Below are positions 1-7,948 of a DNA stretch of 36,705 nt, piece after piece. This DNA is from Vulcanimicrobiia bacterium (lineage in GTDB: Bacteria > Vulcanimicrobiota > Vulcanimicrobiia > Eremiobacterales > Eremiobacteraceae): positions 1 to 36,705 of the forward strand of contig JANWLL010000027.1 in NCBI GenBank assembly GCA_025450855.1, written 5' to 3'. The position numbers were made by a program, and so were the translations under genes. Below the pieces are notes generated by a model. It did not search any database, was not told the DNA's origin, and saw only the letters and a program-made list of their open reading frames with translations. Within the stretch, counting starts at the first letter, position 1. Each line of letters begins with the position of its first letter.

Positions 1-122
1 GCGCATCTTTAAGAACGCGTGAAGCGGTGATTAAGGCGTCGATCGCCGGCATCGCCTCGTCCGTCCCACCGCTAGTGCGTCAAAAGGGCAAGCGGCGCGG
101 CGACGTAGAACGCGCTCACGGA

Positions 123-830
123 ATGACCGATCCGCAGACTGCGCGGCCGTCGAAGGTGCTCGTCGTCGACGACGAAGTCGCCATCCTTCAGACGCTGCGT
201 TACAACCTCGAGAAGAACGGCTACGTCGTCTGCGTCGCAGGCGACGGACGCCAAGCGCTGAGCGTCGTCGAGATCGAAAAGCCCGACCTCATCCTCCTCG
301 ATGTCATGCTGCCGTCGCTCGACGGCATCGAAGTCTGCCGCGAGATCCGCCGGCGGTCGAACGTTCCGATCCTCATGCTCACGGCGAAGGGCCAGGAGAT
401 CGACAAAGTGCTCGGCCTCGAGATCGGCGCGGACGACTACATCACGAAGCCGTTCTCCATCCACGAGGTCATCGCGCGCATCCGCGCACACCTGCGACGC
501 GCGAACGCCGCGATCCATCAAGAACATCCGCCCGTCCTCTCCGGCGGCGACGTCAGGCTCGACGTCGGAAGCCAGAGCGTCACGAAGCGAGGTGCCGCGA
601 TCGATCTCGCGCCGAAAGAGTTCGGCGTCCTCCAGGTGCTGCTCGAGAACAAAGGCCGCGTCGTCACCCGGCAGGCGTTGCTCGATCGCGTCTGGGGATT
701 CGATTTCTACGGCGACCAGCAGACCGTGAACGTGCACATCCGGTGGCTGCGCGAGAAGATAGAAGACGATCCGAACGACCCGAAATGGATCCACACGATC
801 CGCAGCCGGGGGTACGTCTTCCGCGACTGA
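123..830 (+). CDS. phoB: PhoB-type DNA-binding response regulator
   Basis: OmpR/PhoB-family regulator of 235 aa. The N-terminal receiver has the acidic pair D16/D17, phosphoacceptor D60 (in LLDVMLP), T87 and K109 (ITKPF). The C-terminal winged helix has the family hallmarks RRGYVF-like RSRGYVF and TVNVHIRWLREKIE. The frame is open upstream with a possible GTG at 27 and runs to the left edge, but ATG 123 places the receiver core about 10 residues from the N terminus, as in the family. The gene is followed after 4 bases by a PhoR-like kinase, then phoU and pst genes, so a phosphate-starvation role is well supported by context. The exact start is the main uncertainty. Confidence 0.92.
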   Translation: MTDPQTARPSKVLVVDDEVAILQTLRYNLEKNGYVVCVAGDGRQALSVVEIEKPDLILLDVMLPSLDGIEVCREIRRRSNVPILMLTAKGQEIDKVLGLEIGADDYITKPFSIHEVIARIRAHLRRANAAIHQEHPPVLSGGDVRLDVGSQSVTKRGAAIDLAPKEFGVLQVLLENKGRVVTRQALLDRVWGFDFYGDQQTVNVHIRWLREKIEDDPNDPKWIHTIRSRGYVFRD

Positions 831-834
831 AGCA

Positions 835-1998
835 GTGGATTACATCATCTTGACGATCGGCGCGCTCTTGGCATCGGCGGGTTTAGCGGCGCTCGTCGTC
901 GCGCGGCGCTGGGGGCCCACAAAGCAAGAGGCCACGGCAGCGGTCGAGCTGCCGGAACCGCCGAGCGAATCGTCGCGCCGCATGGCTGCGCTGCTCGAAG
1001 CGTTGCCGGCGGGTGTGATCATCGTCGCGCCGGACGGCCGCATCGCCGGGGTCAATGCGTCTGCCGCATCGATGTTCGGCATCGCGCCCGAGCGCGCGAT
1101 CGGACGTGCGCTCATCGAAAGCGTCCGTTCGTACGAGCTCGACCGGCGCGTCACCGCGGCGCTCGCGGGCGGCGTCGAGGAGTCATCCGAGTTGACGTTC
1201 ATCGCGGCGACGGAAAGGCGACTGCACGTCGCGACGCGCGCGGTCAACCGGGGCGACGGCAAACGGGAAGCGCTCGTCGTCGCCGTCGACCGCACGCGCG
1301 TGATCGAGCTCGAGACGATGCGCCGCGATTTCGTTTCGAACGTCTCGCACGAGCTGCGTAGCCCGCTCACGGCCATCAAGATCATGACCGAAACGCTCCA
1401 AGACGGCGCGGATCCGGCCGCCGCGAAGGAGTTTCTCGAGAACATCGCGCGAGAGACCGAGCGGATGATCGCGCTCGTCGAGGACCTGCTCGATCTCGCG
1501 CGGCTCGAGAGCGGGCGGCTCGACCTGCGTTTCGATTCCGTCGACCTCTCGGCGCTCGTATGTGACGCGGTCCGAAGCCAATCGACCAGGGCCTCGAAGC
1601 TCGGCATCCGCCTCGACGCGGTGACGCCATCCGGCGGCGCGGCGATCGCGGGCGACCGCGACATGCTGACGCAAGTCGTCGTCAACCTGCTGGACAACGC
1701 GCTGCGCAATACGCCCGCGGGGGGTGCGGTCACGGCACGTGTCTCTTCGAACGGTTCGGGCGTCGCCGTCGACGTGGAGGACACCGGGATCGGCATCGCA
1801 TCGGACGCGCTCCCGCACGTGTTCGAACGCTTCTACGTCGTCGACAGGTCGCGCGCGAAGTCAAAGGGCGGCACCGGACTCGGTCTTGCGATCGTCAAGC
1901 ATATCGTCGAAGCGCACGGCGGATCCGTCGAAGCGCAAAGCGAGCTCGGCCGCGGATCGCTGTTCAGGTGCTCCTTCGGGCCTGCCGTGAGGCGCTAG
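835..1998 (+). CDS. phoR: PhoR-type sensor histidine kinase
   Basis: Membrane histidine kinase of 387 aa, partner of the upstream PhoB. One N-terminal membrane segment (about residues 3-23) is followed by a PAS-like region (about 45-150). HisKA carries the phosphoacceptor H172 in SNVSHELRSPL. The HATPase domain has N box NLLDNALRN, G1 DTGIGIA, F box FERFY and G2 GTGLGLAIV. There is no large extracytoplasmic sensor domain, as expected for PhoR proteins that receive the phosphate signal through PhoU and the Pst transporter. It starts with GTG four bases after phoB, so the two are co-transcribed. Confidence 0.92.
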   Translation: MDYIILTIGALLASAGLAALVVARRWGPTKQEATAAVELPEPPSESSRRMAALLEALPAGVIIVAPDGRIAGVNASAASMFGIAPERAIGRALIESVRSYELDRRVTAALAGGVEESSELTFIAATERRLHVATRAVNRGDGKREALVVAVDRTRVIELETMRRDFVSNVSHELRSPLTAIKIMTETLQDGADPAAAKEFLENIARETERMIALVEDLLDLARLESGRLDLRFDSVDLSALVCDAVRSQSTRASKLGIRLDAVTPSGGAAIAGDRDMLTQVVVNLLDNALRNTPAGGAVTARVSSNGSGVAVDVEDTGIGIASDALPHVFERFYVVDRSRAKSKGGTGLGLAIVKHIVEAHGGSVEAQSELGRGSLFRCSFGPAVRR

Positions 1999-1999
1999 G

Positions 2000-2028
2000 T
2001 TTACAAAGCGCGCCCGAACGCATATAAT
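2000..2028 (+). promoter_or_regulatory. sigma70-like promoter for phoU
   Basis: A TTTACA -35 box at 2000-2005 and a perfect TATAAT -10 box at 2023-2028 are separated by exactly 17 bases. It sits just after the phoR stop and upstream of phoU, whose Shine-Dalgarno GGAGG is at 2046-2050. The leader is about 28 bases and AT-rich. This would let phoU be made independently of phoBR. Confidence 0.75.
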
Positions 2029-2062
2029 GACGAAGTATTTTTGACGGAGGTCGTACGGCTTC

Positions 2063-2776
2063 GTGGGTCGTGAGAATTTTCATCGGATCTTGAACGAGAC
2101 GCACCAAGACGTGCTGCGCATGGGCAGTCTCGTGGAGGAGGCCATCAACCGCGCGGTCGACGCGCTCGGGCGGTCGGATGTCGCGTTGGCCGACGACATC
2201 CTCCGCTTCGACGATATCATCGACGACCTCAACGTCCGTATCGAGACGAACTGCCTCAACCTACTCGCACTCCAACAGCCGATGGCATCCGACTTGCGCA
2301 CGATCGCGGCGATGCTCGACATCGTCATCGACCTCGAGCGCATCGGCGACCACGCGTGCGACATCGCGCAGATAACGAAGTCGCTCGCCGAGGAGCCGCC
2401 GCTCAAGCCGCTCATCGACATCCCTCGGATGGCGGCGAAGGCTCGCGAGATGCTGCGCGAATCGCTCGACGCGTTCGCGAACCACGATGCCGCGATCGCG
2501 CACCTCGTGCCTCAAAAGGACGATGAAGTCGACCGCCTCTACCGCGCCGTCTTCAAAGAGCTCATCGAATTCATGGCGCACGATCCGAAGGCGATAAGCC
2601 GCGGGAGCAACCTCATCTTGGTCGCGCTCTACCTCGAGCGCATCGCCGACCACGCGACGAACATCTGCGAGCGCGTCGTCTACATGGTCGAGGGCGTCCC
2701 GAAAAAGTTGAAACGCTCGGTCGTCGAGATAAATCGGGCGGTCGCGCACTCGGATACTTTGCTTAATCCTTCTTAA
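2063..2776 (+). CDS. phoU: Phosphate transport regulator PhoU
   Basis: PhoU of 237 aa, all-helical with two related three-helix repeats. Each repeat has the acidic metal-binding pattern (for example DDIIDDLNVRIE in the first and DDEVDRLYRAVFKE in the second) and an ERIADHA/ERIGDHA motif, which occurs twice. PhoU links the PstSCAB transporter to PhoR and represses the regulon when phosphate is plentiful. GTG 2063 has GGAGG at 2046-2050 and its own strong promoter. Its stop codon lies inside the PHO-box-like repeats that precede pstS. Placing phoU between phoR and pstS rather than after pstB differs from enterobacteria but is common elsewhere. Confidence 0.93.
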   Translation: MGRENFHRILNETHQDVLRMGSLVEEAINRAVDALGRSDVALADDILRFDDIIDDLNVRIETNCLNLLALQQPMASDLRTIAAMLDIVIDLERIGDHACDIAQITKSLAEEPPLKPLIDIPRMAAKAREMLRESLDAFANHDAAIAHLVPQKDDEVDRLYRAVFKELIEFMAHDPKAISRGSNLILVALYLERIADHATNICERVVYMVEGVPKKLKRSVVEINRAVAHSDTLLNPS

Positions 2777-2790
2777 GTAAACCTTAATCT
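2762..2790 (+). promoter_or_regulatory. Three PHO-box-like direct repeats upstream of pstS1
   Basis: CTTAAT, CTTAAG and CTTAAT start at 2762, 2772 and 2783, a 10-11 base period matching the helical turn used by PhoB-family dimers. The CTTAA-type half site resembles cyanobacterial PHO boxes. A weak -10-like GATAGG at 2809-2814 follows. The block overlaps the phoU stop and precedes the TTG start of pstS1. I saw no comparable cluster upstream of the second pst set. Confidence 0.6.
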
Positions 2791-2879
2791 TGGGTTGATA
2801 CGGGACCGATAGGCTTGGTCTCAGTGCCGTGGTCTCGGGCCGCGCCCGCTACCGCCTGCCATCCCAACAGGAGTGAACG

Positions 2880-3917
2880 TTGAAAAGCATCCACAGGGCT
2901 GCAGCTGCCGCGCTCGCCTGCGCGGTTCTCGGGACCGGATCTCTCGCGCTGGCCGACACCCAGATCGTCGGCGCCGGGTCGACCTTCGACAACCCGTTCT
3001 TTTCGCGCGCTTTCTTCCAATATAAGAGCGACCACCCGGACGTCACGGTCAACTACCAGTCGATCGGGTCCGGCGGCGGCATCCAGCAGTTCACCGCTCG
3101 GACGGTCGACTTCGGGGCGAGCGACGTGCCGCTCAACCCGAACGAGATGAAGGCCGCCAGAGACGCGAACGGTGCGGTGGTCGAATTCCCCGTCACCCTC
3201 GGCGGGGTCGCGATCGCCTACAACGTGTCGGGCGCGCCCGGGCACTTGCAGCTCTCGTCGAGCGTGCTCGCGAACATCTTCCTCGGGAAGATCAGCGTCT
3301 GGAACGATCCTGCGATCACGTCGCTCAACCCGGGCGCGAACATCCCGAACTTGCCGATCATCGTCGTCCATCGCGCGGATTCGAGCGGAACGACCTACAT
3401 CTTCACCGACTACCTGAGTCGCATCAGCGCGCAGTGGAAGAGCCAGATCGGCACGTCGAAGTCCGTGAGCTGGCCCGCACCATCGTCGGTCGGCATGAAG
3501 GGCAACGAAGGCGTCGCCGGTCAGATCCAAAACACGCCGGGCTCGATCGGCTACATCGAGCTCGCATACGCGCTCGAGAACGACATCCCGTACGCGGCGC
3601 TGCAGAATCAGGCGGGCAAATTCGTCGTGCCGACGCTCGACAGCGTCCGCGCCGCCGCAGCGCAAAAGCCGACGGTCAGCCCGGACGACTTCTCGATCGT
3701 CGATCTGCCCGGCGCCGACAGCTATCCGATCTGCGGCTACTCGTGGGTCATGTTGTGGCGCAACCAGGCGGATCCCGACCGCGGCAAGCAGCTCGCTGAC
3801 CTCTTCAAGTGGGTCGTGACGTCGGGACAAGCGTACGCGGTGAACGTCAAGTACGTCGCGCTACCCGAAAGCGTCCAAGCGATGGCGCAGAAGGCGCTTG
3901 CGACGATCCATTCGTGA
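2880..3917 (+). CDS. pstS: Phosphate ABC transporter substrate-binding protein PstS (copy 1)
   Basis: High-affinity periplasmic phosphate-binding protein of 345 aa. A Sec signal peptide (about residues 1-25, cleavage after LALA, no lipobox) precedes the mature start DTQIVGAGSTF. Phosphate-binding signatures are visible: GAGSTF, YQSIGSGGGIQQF, DFGASDVP, HRADSSGTTYIF and SVGMKGNEGV. The start is TTG 2880 with AGGAG at 2869-2873, and no ATG fits better. It is the first gene of the first pst set and lies behind PHO-box-like repeats. It is clearly paralogous to the PstS at 6677, which is instead predicted to be a lipoprotein. Confidence 0.95.
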   Translation: MKSIHRAAAAALACAVLGTGSLALADTQIVGAGSTFDNPFFSRAFFQYKSDHPDVTVNYQSIGSGGGIQQFTARTVDFGASDVPLNPNEMKAARDANGAVVEFPVTLGGVAIAYNVSGAPGHLQLSSSVLANIFLGKISVWNDPAITSLNPGANIPNLPIIVVHRADSSGTTYIFTDYLSRISAQWKSQIGTSKSVSWPAPSSVGMKGNEGVAGQIQNTPGSIGYIELAYALENDIPYAALQNQAGKFVVPTLDSVRAAAAQKPTVSPDDFSIVDLPGADSYPICGYSWVMLWRNQADPDRGKQLADLFKWVVTSGQAYAVNVKYVALPESVQAMAQKALATIHS

Positions 3918-3976
3918 CGACTTGACGCCCGCGTCACGCACGACGGGAGCGACAACACGATGAGAGGCGGGGCGGC

Positions 3977-4050
3977 CTCAGGCGAGAAACCTGGGCTCCG
4001 CAACGCCTCGACTCTTCCGGACGAAGACGCAGTCGCCGAGCGAGCTCGGC
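3977..4050 (+). other. Hairpin-rich gap between pstS1 and pstC1
   Basis: The 143-base gap holds two hairpins. One has stem 3977-3982 with 3990-3995 (loop CGAGAAA). The other, 4035-4050, is GCCGAGC-GA-GCTCGGC. No T-run follows, so these look like mRNA-stabilising or attenuating structures rather than a full terminator. A related hairpin follows the second pstS at 7733. Confidence 0.45.
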
Positions 4051-4060
4051 AGAGAAATTG

Positions 4061-5044
4061 ATGTCGCAAGACAGCGCCGATCTCGTTTCGTTCAGGGTGG
4101 CACGCCGCGTCGAGACGGGCGAGCGAGCGCGGTCGCATTTCGCTGACCGCATCTTCTCCGGACTGCTCCTCGGCTCGGCGTGGATCATCCTGATCGTCGT
4201 CTGCGGTTTGCTCGCGGTGCTCGTCAAGGCGTCGTGGCCGGCGTTGACGACGATCGGTTTCAAAGCGGCGACGCTCGCGTGGAGCCCCAGCGACGATCGG
4301 TACGGCGTTCTGTCGTTCGCGTTCGGCACCGTCGTCACGTCGATCATCGCGTTGGCGCTCGCTGGGCCGATGGGGATCGCGGTCGCGCTCTTCCTCTCCG
4401 AGCTCGCGCCCAAACGACTGGCCGGGCCGGTGTCGATGCTCGTGGAGCTGCTCGCCGCGGTACCGAGCGTCGTCTACGGCCTATGGGGACTTTTCGTGCT
4501 CGCGCCCGTCATGCGCACCGTCGTCCAGCCGGCGCTCGGGAAATGGCTCGGCTTCCTTCCGCTGTTCCAGGGGCCGCCGCTCGGCATCGGCATGCTCACC
4601 GGCGGCGTCCTCCTCTCCATCATGATCCTGCCGACGGTCGCGGCGATCGCGCGCGACGTCTTTGCCGCTGTGCCGATCGAGCAGCGCGAAGGCATGCTCG
4701 CGCTCGGCTCGACTCGCTGGGAGATGCTGACCAAAGCGGTGCTCCCCTATGCGCGTCAGGGCGTCATCGGCGCGCTCGTGCTCGCGCTCGGCCGGGCGAT
4801 GGGCGAAGCGATGGCGGTCGTCATGGTCATCGGCAACACGCCCGCCGTGAGCGCCTCGCTCTTCAGGCCGGCATACACGATGGCGAGCGTCCTCGCGAAT
4901 GAATTCACCGAGGCGACAGGCCAGACGTACGTGGCGATGCTCATCGAGATCGGCTTGCTGCTGTTCGGCATGAGCATCGTCGTCAACGTGATCGCGCGCG
5001 CGCTCGTGTGGAGCGTGTCGCCGAAAGGCACGCGCGCCGTATGA
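4061..5044 (+). CDS. pstC: Phosphate ABC transporter permease PstC (copy 1)
   Basis: Inner-membrane permease of 327 aa with about six membrane segments after a cytoplasmic N-terminal stretch of roughly 35 residues. The family signature AAVPSVVYGLWGLFVLAP and the ABC-contacting EAA loop (REGMLALGSTRWEM...GRAMGEAMAV) are intact. ATG 4061 is chosen over the TTG directly in front of it. The stop TGA overlaps the pstA ATG in an ATGA, which indicates translational coupling. It pairs with PstA to form the channel. Confidence 0.94.
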   Translation: MSQDSADLVSFRVARRVETGERARSHFADRIFSGLLLGSAWIILIVVCGLLAVLVKASWPALTTIGFKAATLAWSPSDDRYGVLSFAFGTVVTSIIALALAGPMGIAVALFLSELAPKRLAGPVSMLVELLAAVPSVVYGLWGLFVLAPVMRTVVQPALGKWLGFLPLFQGPPLGIGMLTGGVLLSIMILPTVAAIARDVFAAVPIEQREGMLALGSTRWEMLTKAVLPYARQGVIGALVLALGRAMGEAMAVVMVIGNTPAVSASLFRPAYTMASVLANEFTEATGQTYVAMLIEIGLLLFGMSIVVNVIARALVWSVSPKGTRAV

Positions 5045-5880
5045 GCAGGCTCGCCGTCCGCAACGCGTGGAGCGCGTTCATGATCTGCGTCGCGGCGGCG
5101 TGCGCCGGCATCGCCGCGCTGCTGCTCGCGATCATCGTCCTGTACGTGCTGAGCAAAGGAGCCGGGGCGCTGCGTCCGACCTTCTTCACGCAGATCCCGC
5201 GACCCGTCGGCATCCCCGGCGGCGGCGTCGCGAACGCGATCCTCGGCTCGGCGGAGATCATCGCGCTCGCGTCCATCGCGGCCGTGCCGATCGGGACCGC
5301 GGCCGGCGTTTACCTCGCGCTCTTCGGTCGCGGTCGCGTCGCCGCGAGCGTGCGCTTCCTCAGCGACGTGCTCACCGGCGTTCCATCGATCGCCATCGGC
5401 GTCTTCGCGTACGCGCTCGTCGTACTGCCGGCGCGCCAGTTCTCCGCCGTCTCCGCATCGGTCGCGCTCGGCATCATCATGCTGCCGATCATCGTGCGGA
5501 CGACGGAAGAAGCGGTCCGGCTCGTGCCGCATACGATCCGCGAAGGCGCGCTCGCGCTCGGCATCCCCGCATGGAAAGCCACGCTGCTCGTCACCGTTCC
5601 GGTCGCGCGTCCTGGCATCACCACCGGCGTGCTGCTCGCGATCGCTCGCGTGGCCGGCGAATCGGCGCCGCTGCTCTTCACGGCGTTCGGCAACCCGCAA
5701 TGGAGCGTCGGCCTGACGCACCCGATCGCCGCCCTCCCGCTCGTCATCTTCCAATACGCGATCTCGCCGTACAAGGATTGGCAGCAGACCGCTTGGGGCG
5801 GGGCGCTCGTCCTCATCGCGCTCGTCTTCGCGCTCAACCTCGCCGCGCGCGTCGCGCTCCGGAGCCGCTTTGCTCGATAG
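5041..5880 (+). CDS. pstA: Phosphate ABC transporter permease PstA (copy 1)
   Basis: Permease of 279 aa with about six membrane segments. It carries the PstA signatures GIPGGGVANAILGS near the N terminus, TGVPSIAIGVFAYA, and an intact EAA loop (REGALALGIPAWKAT...VAGESAPLLFTAFGN). ATG 5041 forms an ATGA overlap with pstC. The nearest downstream gene is pstB after 9 bases. It is typical in length and motifs, so this first set should be a working importer. Confidence 0.94.
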   Translation: MSRLAVRNAWSAFMICVAAACAGIAALLLAIIVLYVLSKGAGALRPTFFTQIPRPVGIPGGGVANAILGSAEIIALASIAAVPIGTAAGVYLALFGRGRVAASVRFLSDVLTGVPSIAIGVFAYALVVLPARQFSAVSASVALGIIMLPIIVRTTEEAVRLVPHTIREGALALGIPAWKATLLVTVPVARPGITTGVLLAIARVAGESAPLLFTAFGNPQWSVGLTHPIAALPLVIFQYAISPYKDWQQTAWGGALVLIALVFALNLAARVALRSRFAR

Positions 5881-5889
5881 AATCGGCGC

Positions 5890-6666
5890 ATGAAGCAAGA
5901 GCTGCGGACCGATCGTCTCAGCGCGTTCTACGGTGCCCACTGCGCGATCCGCGATATCACGATGACGTTCCGCCCGAAGTCGATCACCGCGCTCATCGGC
6001 CCGTCGGGCTGCGGCAAGTCGACGCTGTTGCGTTGCCTGAACCGCATGCACGAAGTCATCGCCAACACGACGGTGAAGGGCCAAGTGATGCTCGACGGGT
6101 CGAACGTCTACGATTCGGGCATCGACACGACGAGCCTGCGGCGGCGAGTCGGCATGGTCTTCCAACGGCCGAACCCGTTCCCGACGATGTCGATCTCCGA
6201 CAACGTGCTTGCGGGCGTGCGGTTGGCGGGCGACGTCTCCGACCGAAGCACGCTCGCCGAGATCGCCGAGCGCAGCCTCCGCCGTGCGGCGCTGTGGGAT
6301 GAGGTGAAGGACATCCTCAACCGCCCCGGCACGTCGCTTTCGGGCGGCCAGCAGCAGCGCCTCTGCATCGCGCGTGCGCTCGCCATCGAACCGGAAGTAT
6401 TGCTCATGGACGAGCCGGCGTCGTCGCTCGACCCGATCTCGACGATGAAGATCGAGGACCTCATGCGCGAGATCAAGACCGATTTCACCATCATCATCGT
6501 CACGCACAACATGCAGCAGGCGGCGCGTGTCTCCGATTTCACCGGCTTCATGCTCGCCGGCGAGGCCGCTCCCGGCGAGCTCATCGAGTTCGATGAGTCG
6601 TCGAAGATCTTCACGACGCCGCAGGACAAACGAACGGAAGACTACATCACCGGCCGTTTCGGCTAG
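5890..6666 (+). CDS. pstB: Phosphate ABC transporter ATPase PstB (copy 1)
   Basis: ABC ATPase of 258 aa that powers phosphate import. All motifs are intact: Walker [11 protein letters not shown]-loop in VFQRPNPFP, signature LSGGQQQR, Walker [12 protein letters not shown] and H-loop [10 protein letters not shown]. The C terminus shows the PstB ending [10 protein letters not shown]. It lies 9 bases after pstA and 10 bases before pstS2. Its intact motifs contrast with the degenerate second copy at 9603. Confidence 0.96.
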   Translation: MKQELRTDRLSAFYGAHCAIRDITMTFRPKSITALIGPSGCGKSTLLRCLNRMHEVIANTTVKGQVMLDGSNVYDSGIDTTSLRRRVGMVFQRPNPFPTMSISDNVLAGVRLAGDVSDRSTLAEIAERSLRRAALWDEVKDILNRPGTSLSGGQQQRLCIARALAIEPEVLLMDEPASSLDPISTMKIEDLMREIKTDFTIIIVTHNMQQAARVSDFTGFMLAGEAAPGELIEFDESSKIFTTPQDKRTEDYITGRFG

Positions 6667-6676
6667 GAGATACGTC

Positions 6677-7729
6677 ATGAAAGCAGCTCGAATCGCCACC
6701 CTCGGGATCGTCGCGGCTCTCGCGGCATGCAGCGGCCAGAGCGACTCGCCGGCGACCGCCGGATCCTCCATGACGCTCGTCGGTGCGGGGTCGACCTTCG
6801 TGTATCCGTTCTTCTCGCGCGCATTCGACGCATATCAAAAAGCGAACCCCGGTGTGACCATCAACTATCAGTCGATCGGGTCGGGCGGCGGCATACAGCA
6901 GTTCACCGCACACACCGTCGACTTCGGCGCGACCGATGTGCCGATGAGCGCGAAGGATCTGTCGGCCATCGAAGGCGGTCGCAACTCGATCGTCGAGTTC
7001 CCGGTCGCACTCGGCGGCGTCGCCATCGCGTACGACGTCCCCGGCGCCGCGTCAGGTCTCGTCCTCTCGCCGGACGTGCTCGCGTCGATCTATCTCGGCA
7101 CGGTGAAGACTTGGAGCGACCCACGCATCGCGAGGCTCAACCGGTCCACCAAGCTCCCCGACCTCGCGATCGTCGTCGTCCATCGTGCTGACGCGAGCGG
7201 CACGACATTCATCTTCACCGACTACTTGAGCGCGGTGAGCGCCGGATGGAAAGCGCGCGTCGGCAAGTCGAAGACGGTCTCGTGGCCCGCACCGTCGTCG
7301 GTCGGCATGAAAGGCAACGAAGGCGTCGCGGGGCAGATCAAAAACACGCCCGGCGCGATCGGCTATGTCGAGCTCGCATACGCGCTCGAGACGGAGATGA
7401 CGTACGCTTCGATCGTCAACGCGAGCGGCGCGGTGGTCGCGCCGTCGATCGCGTCGGTGCGCGCCGCCGCCGCGACGAAGCCTGGGGTCGACCCGGTTGA
7501 CTTCTCGATCGTCAACGCGTCGGGAAAAGCCGCGTACCCGATCGCCGGCTACACGTGGGCGCTGCTGTACAAGCACTATCCCGACACGCCGAAGCAAGCC
7601 GCGCTTTGCGATCTCTTCCATTGGGTCGAGGCGGACGGACAAAAACTCGCAGTCGGCCTCGACTACGTCGATATACCGTCGGCGGTGAGCGCGCGCTCCG
7701 CGGCGGCTCTCGGCCCCTGCACGTTGTAA
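6677..7729 (+). CDS. pstS: Phosphate-binding lipoprotein PstS (copy 2)
   Basis: Second PstS paralogue, 350 aa. It starts at ATG 6677 with AGGAGA at 6665-6670. The N terminus ends in a lipobox (LAAC at about residues 15-18), so the mature protein is probably lipid-anchored, unlike copy 1. The phosphate-site motifs are retained: GAGSTF, YQSIGSGGGIQQF, DFGATDVP, HRADASGTTFIF and SVGMKGNEGV. The close match to copy 1 over the binding core suggests a tandem duplication of the whole pst set. Retained binding residues imply it still binds phosphate or a close analogue. Confidence 0.94.
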   Translation: MKAARIATLGIVAALAACSGQSDSPATAGSSMTLVGAGSTFVYPFFSRAFDAYQKANPGVTINYQSIGSGGGIQQFTAHTVDFGATDVPMSAKDLSAIEGGRNSIVEFPVALGGVAIAYDVPGAASGLVLSPDVLASIYLGTVKTWSDPRIARLNRSTKLPDLAIVVVHRADASGTTFIFTDYLSAVSAGWKARVGKSKTVSWPAPSSVGMKGNEGVAGQIKNTPGAIGYVELAYALETEMTYASIVNASGAVVAPSIASVRAAAATKPGVDPVDFSIVNASGKAAYPIAGYTWALLYKHYPDTPKQAALCDLFHWVEADGQKLAVGLDYVDIPSAVSARSAAALGPCTL

Positions 7730-7732
7730 TAG

Positions 7733-7749
7733 GCCGAGCGAAGCTCGGC
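7733..7749 (+). other. Hairpin directly after pstS2
   Basis: GCCGAGC-GAA-GCTCGGC forms a perfect 7-bp stem three bases after the pstS2 stop. It is nearly the same sequence as the 4035-4050 hairpin after pstS1. No T-run follows, so a role in mRNA 3'-end protection or partial attenuation is more likely than full termination. Confidence 0.5.
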
Positions 7750-7774
7750 AACGGATTTCGCGCATTGCGTCATT

Positions 7775-7897
7775 GCCGACGCGAGGGAGTCGCTCTTAGC
7801 GGGCGTTCTGAGGGCGCGAGAGCGCCCGAAGACAGCGGCGGAAGGCAAGTATTTCCCGATTCGCCGCGTGCCCGCGAGAGCGACTCCTCGCGTCGGC
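7775..7897 (+). repeat. Structured palindromic repeat, copy A
   Basis: A 123-bp element bounded by a 21-22-base inverted repeat (GCCGACGCGAGGGAGTCG... and its complement, one extra G). Nested inside are GCGGGC (7799-7804) with GCCCGC (7870-7875), a hairpin GGGCGC-GAGA-GCGCCC (7812-7827) flanked by GA on both sides, and a second hairpin GCGGCG (7835-7840) with CGCCGC (7862-7867). A near-identical core occurs inverted at 13013-13138 with compensatory stem changes. GNRA-like loops lie on the + strand here, so + is the likely RNA strand. It lies between pstS2 and pstC2. Confidence 0.85.
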
Positions 7898-7948
7898 GAT
7901 TCAATACACGCAAAGGGGCGGCGCTGGAACGGGGCAAAGCCGCTCTCG

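Noticed and set aside
1-22. 3' end of an upstream gene (RIFKNA then TGA at 20-22)
   Set aside because: Only six codons are visible, which is too short to support.
2028-2045. T-run (ATTTTT) before phoU as a terminator
   Set aside because: No GC-rich stem precedes it. It is simply the leader after a strong promoter.
4756-6771. Long 671-codon open frame on the - strand
   Set aside because: It lies antisense to pstC, pstA and pstB and is rich in Arg, Asp and Glu with no domain. It is a shadow typical of GC-rich DNA.
7868-7948. Open frame extending upstream of pstC2
   Set aside because: It reads into structured repeat A. The ATG at 7949 is the first start beyond the element.
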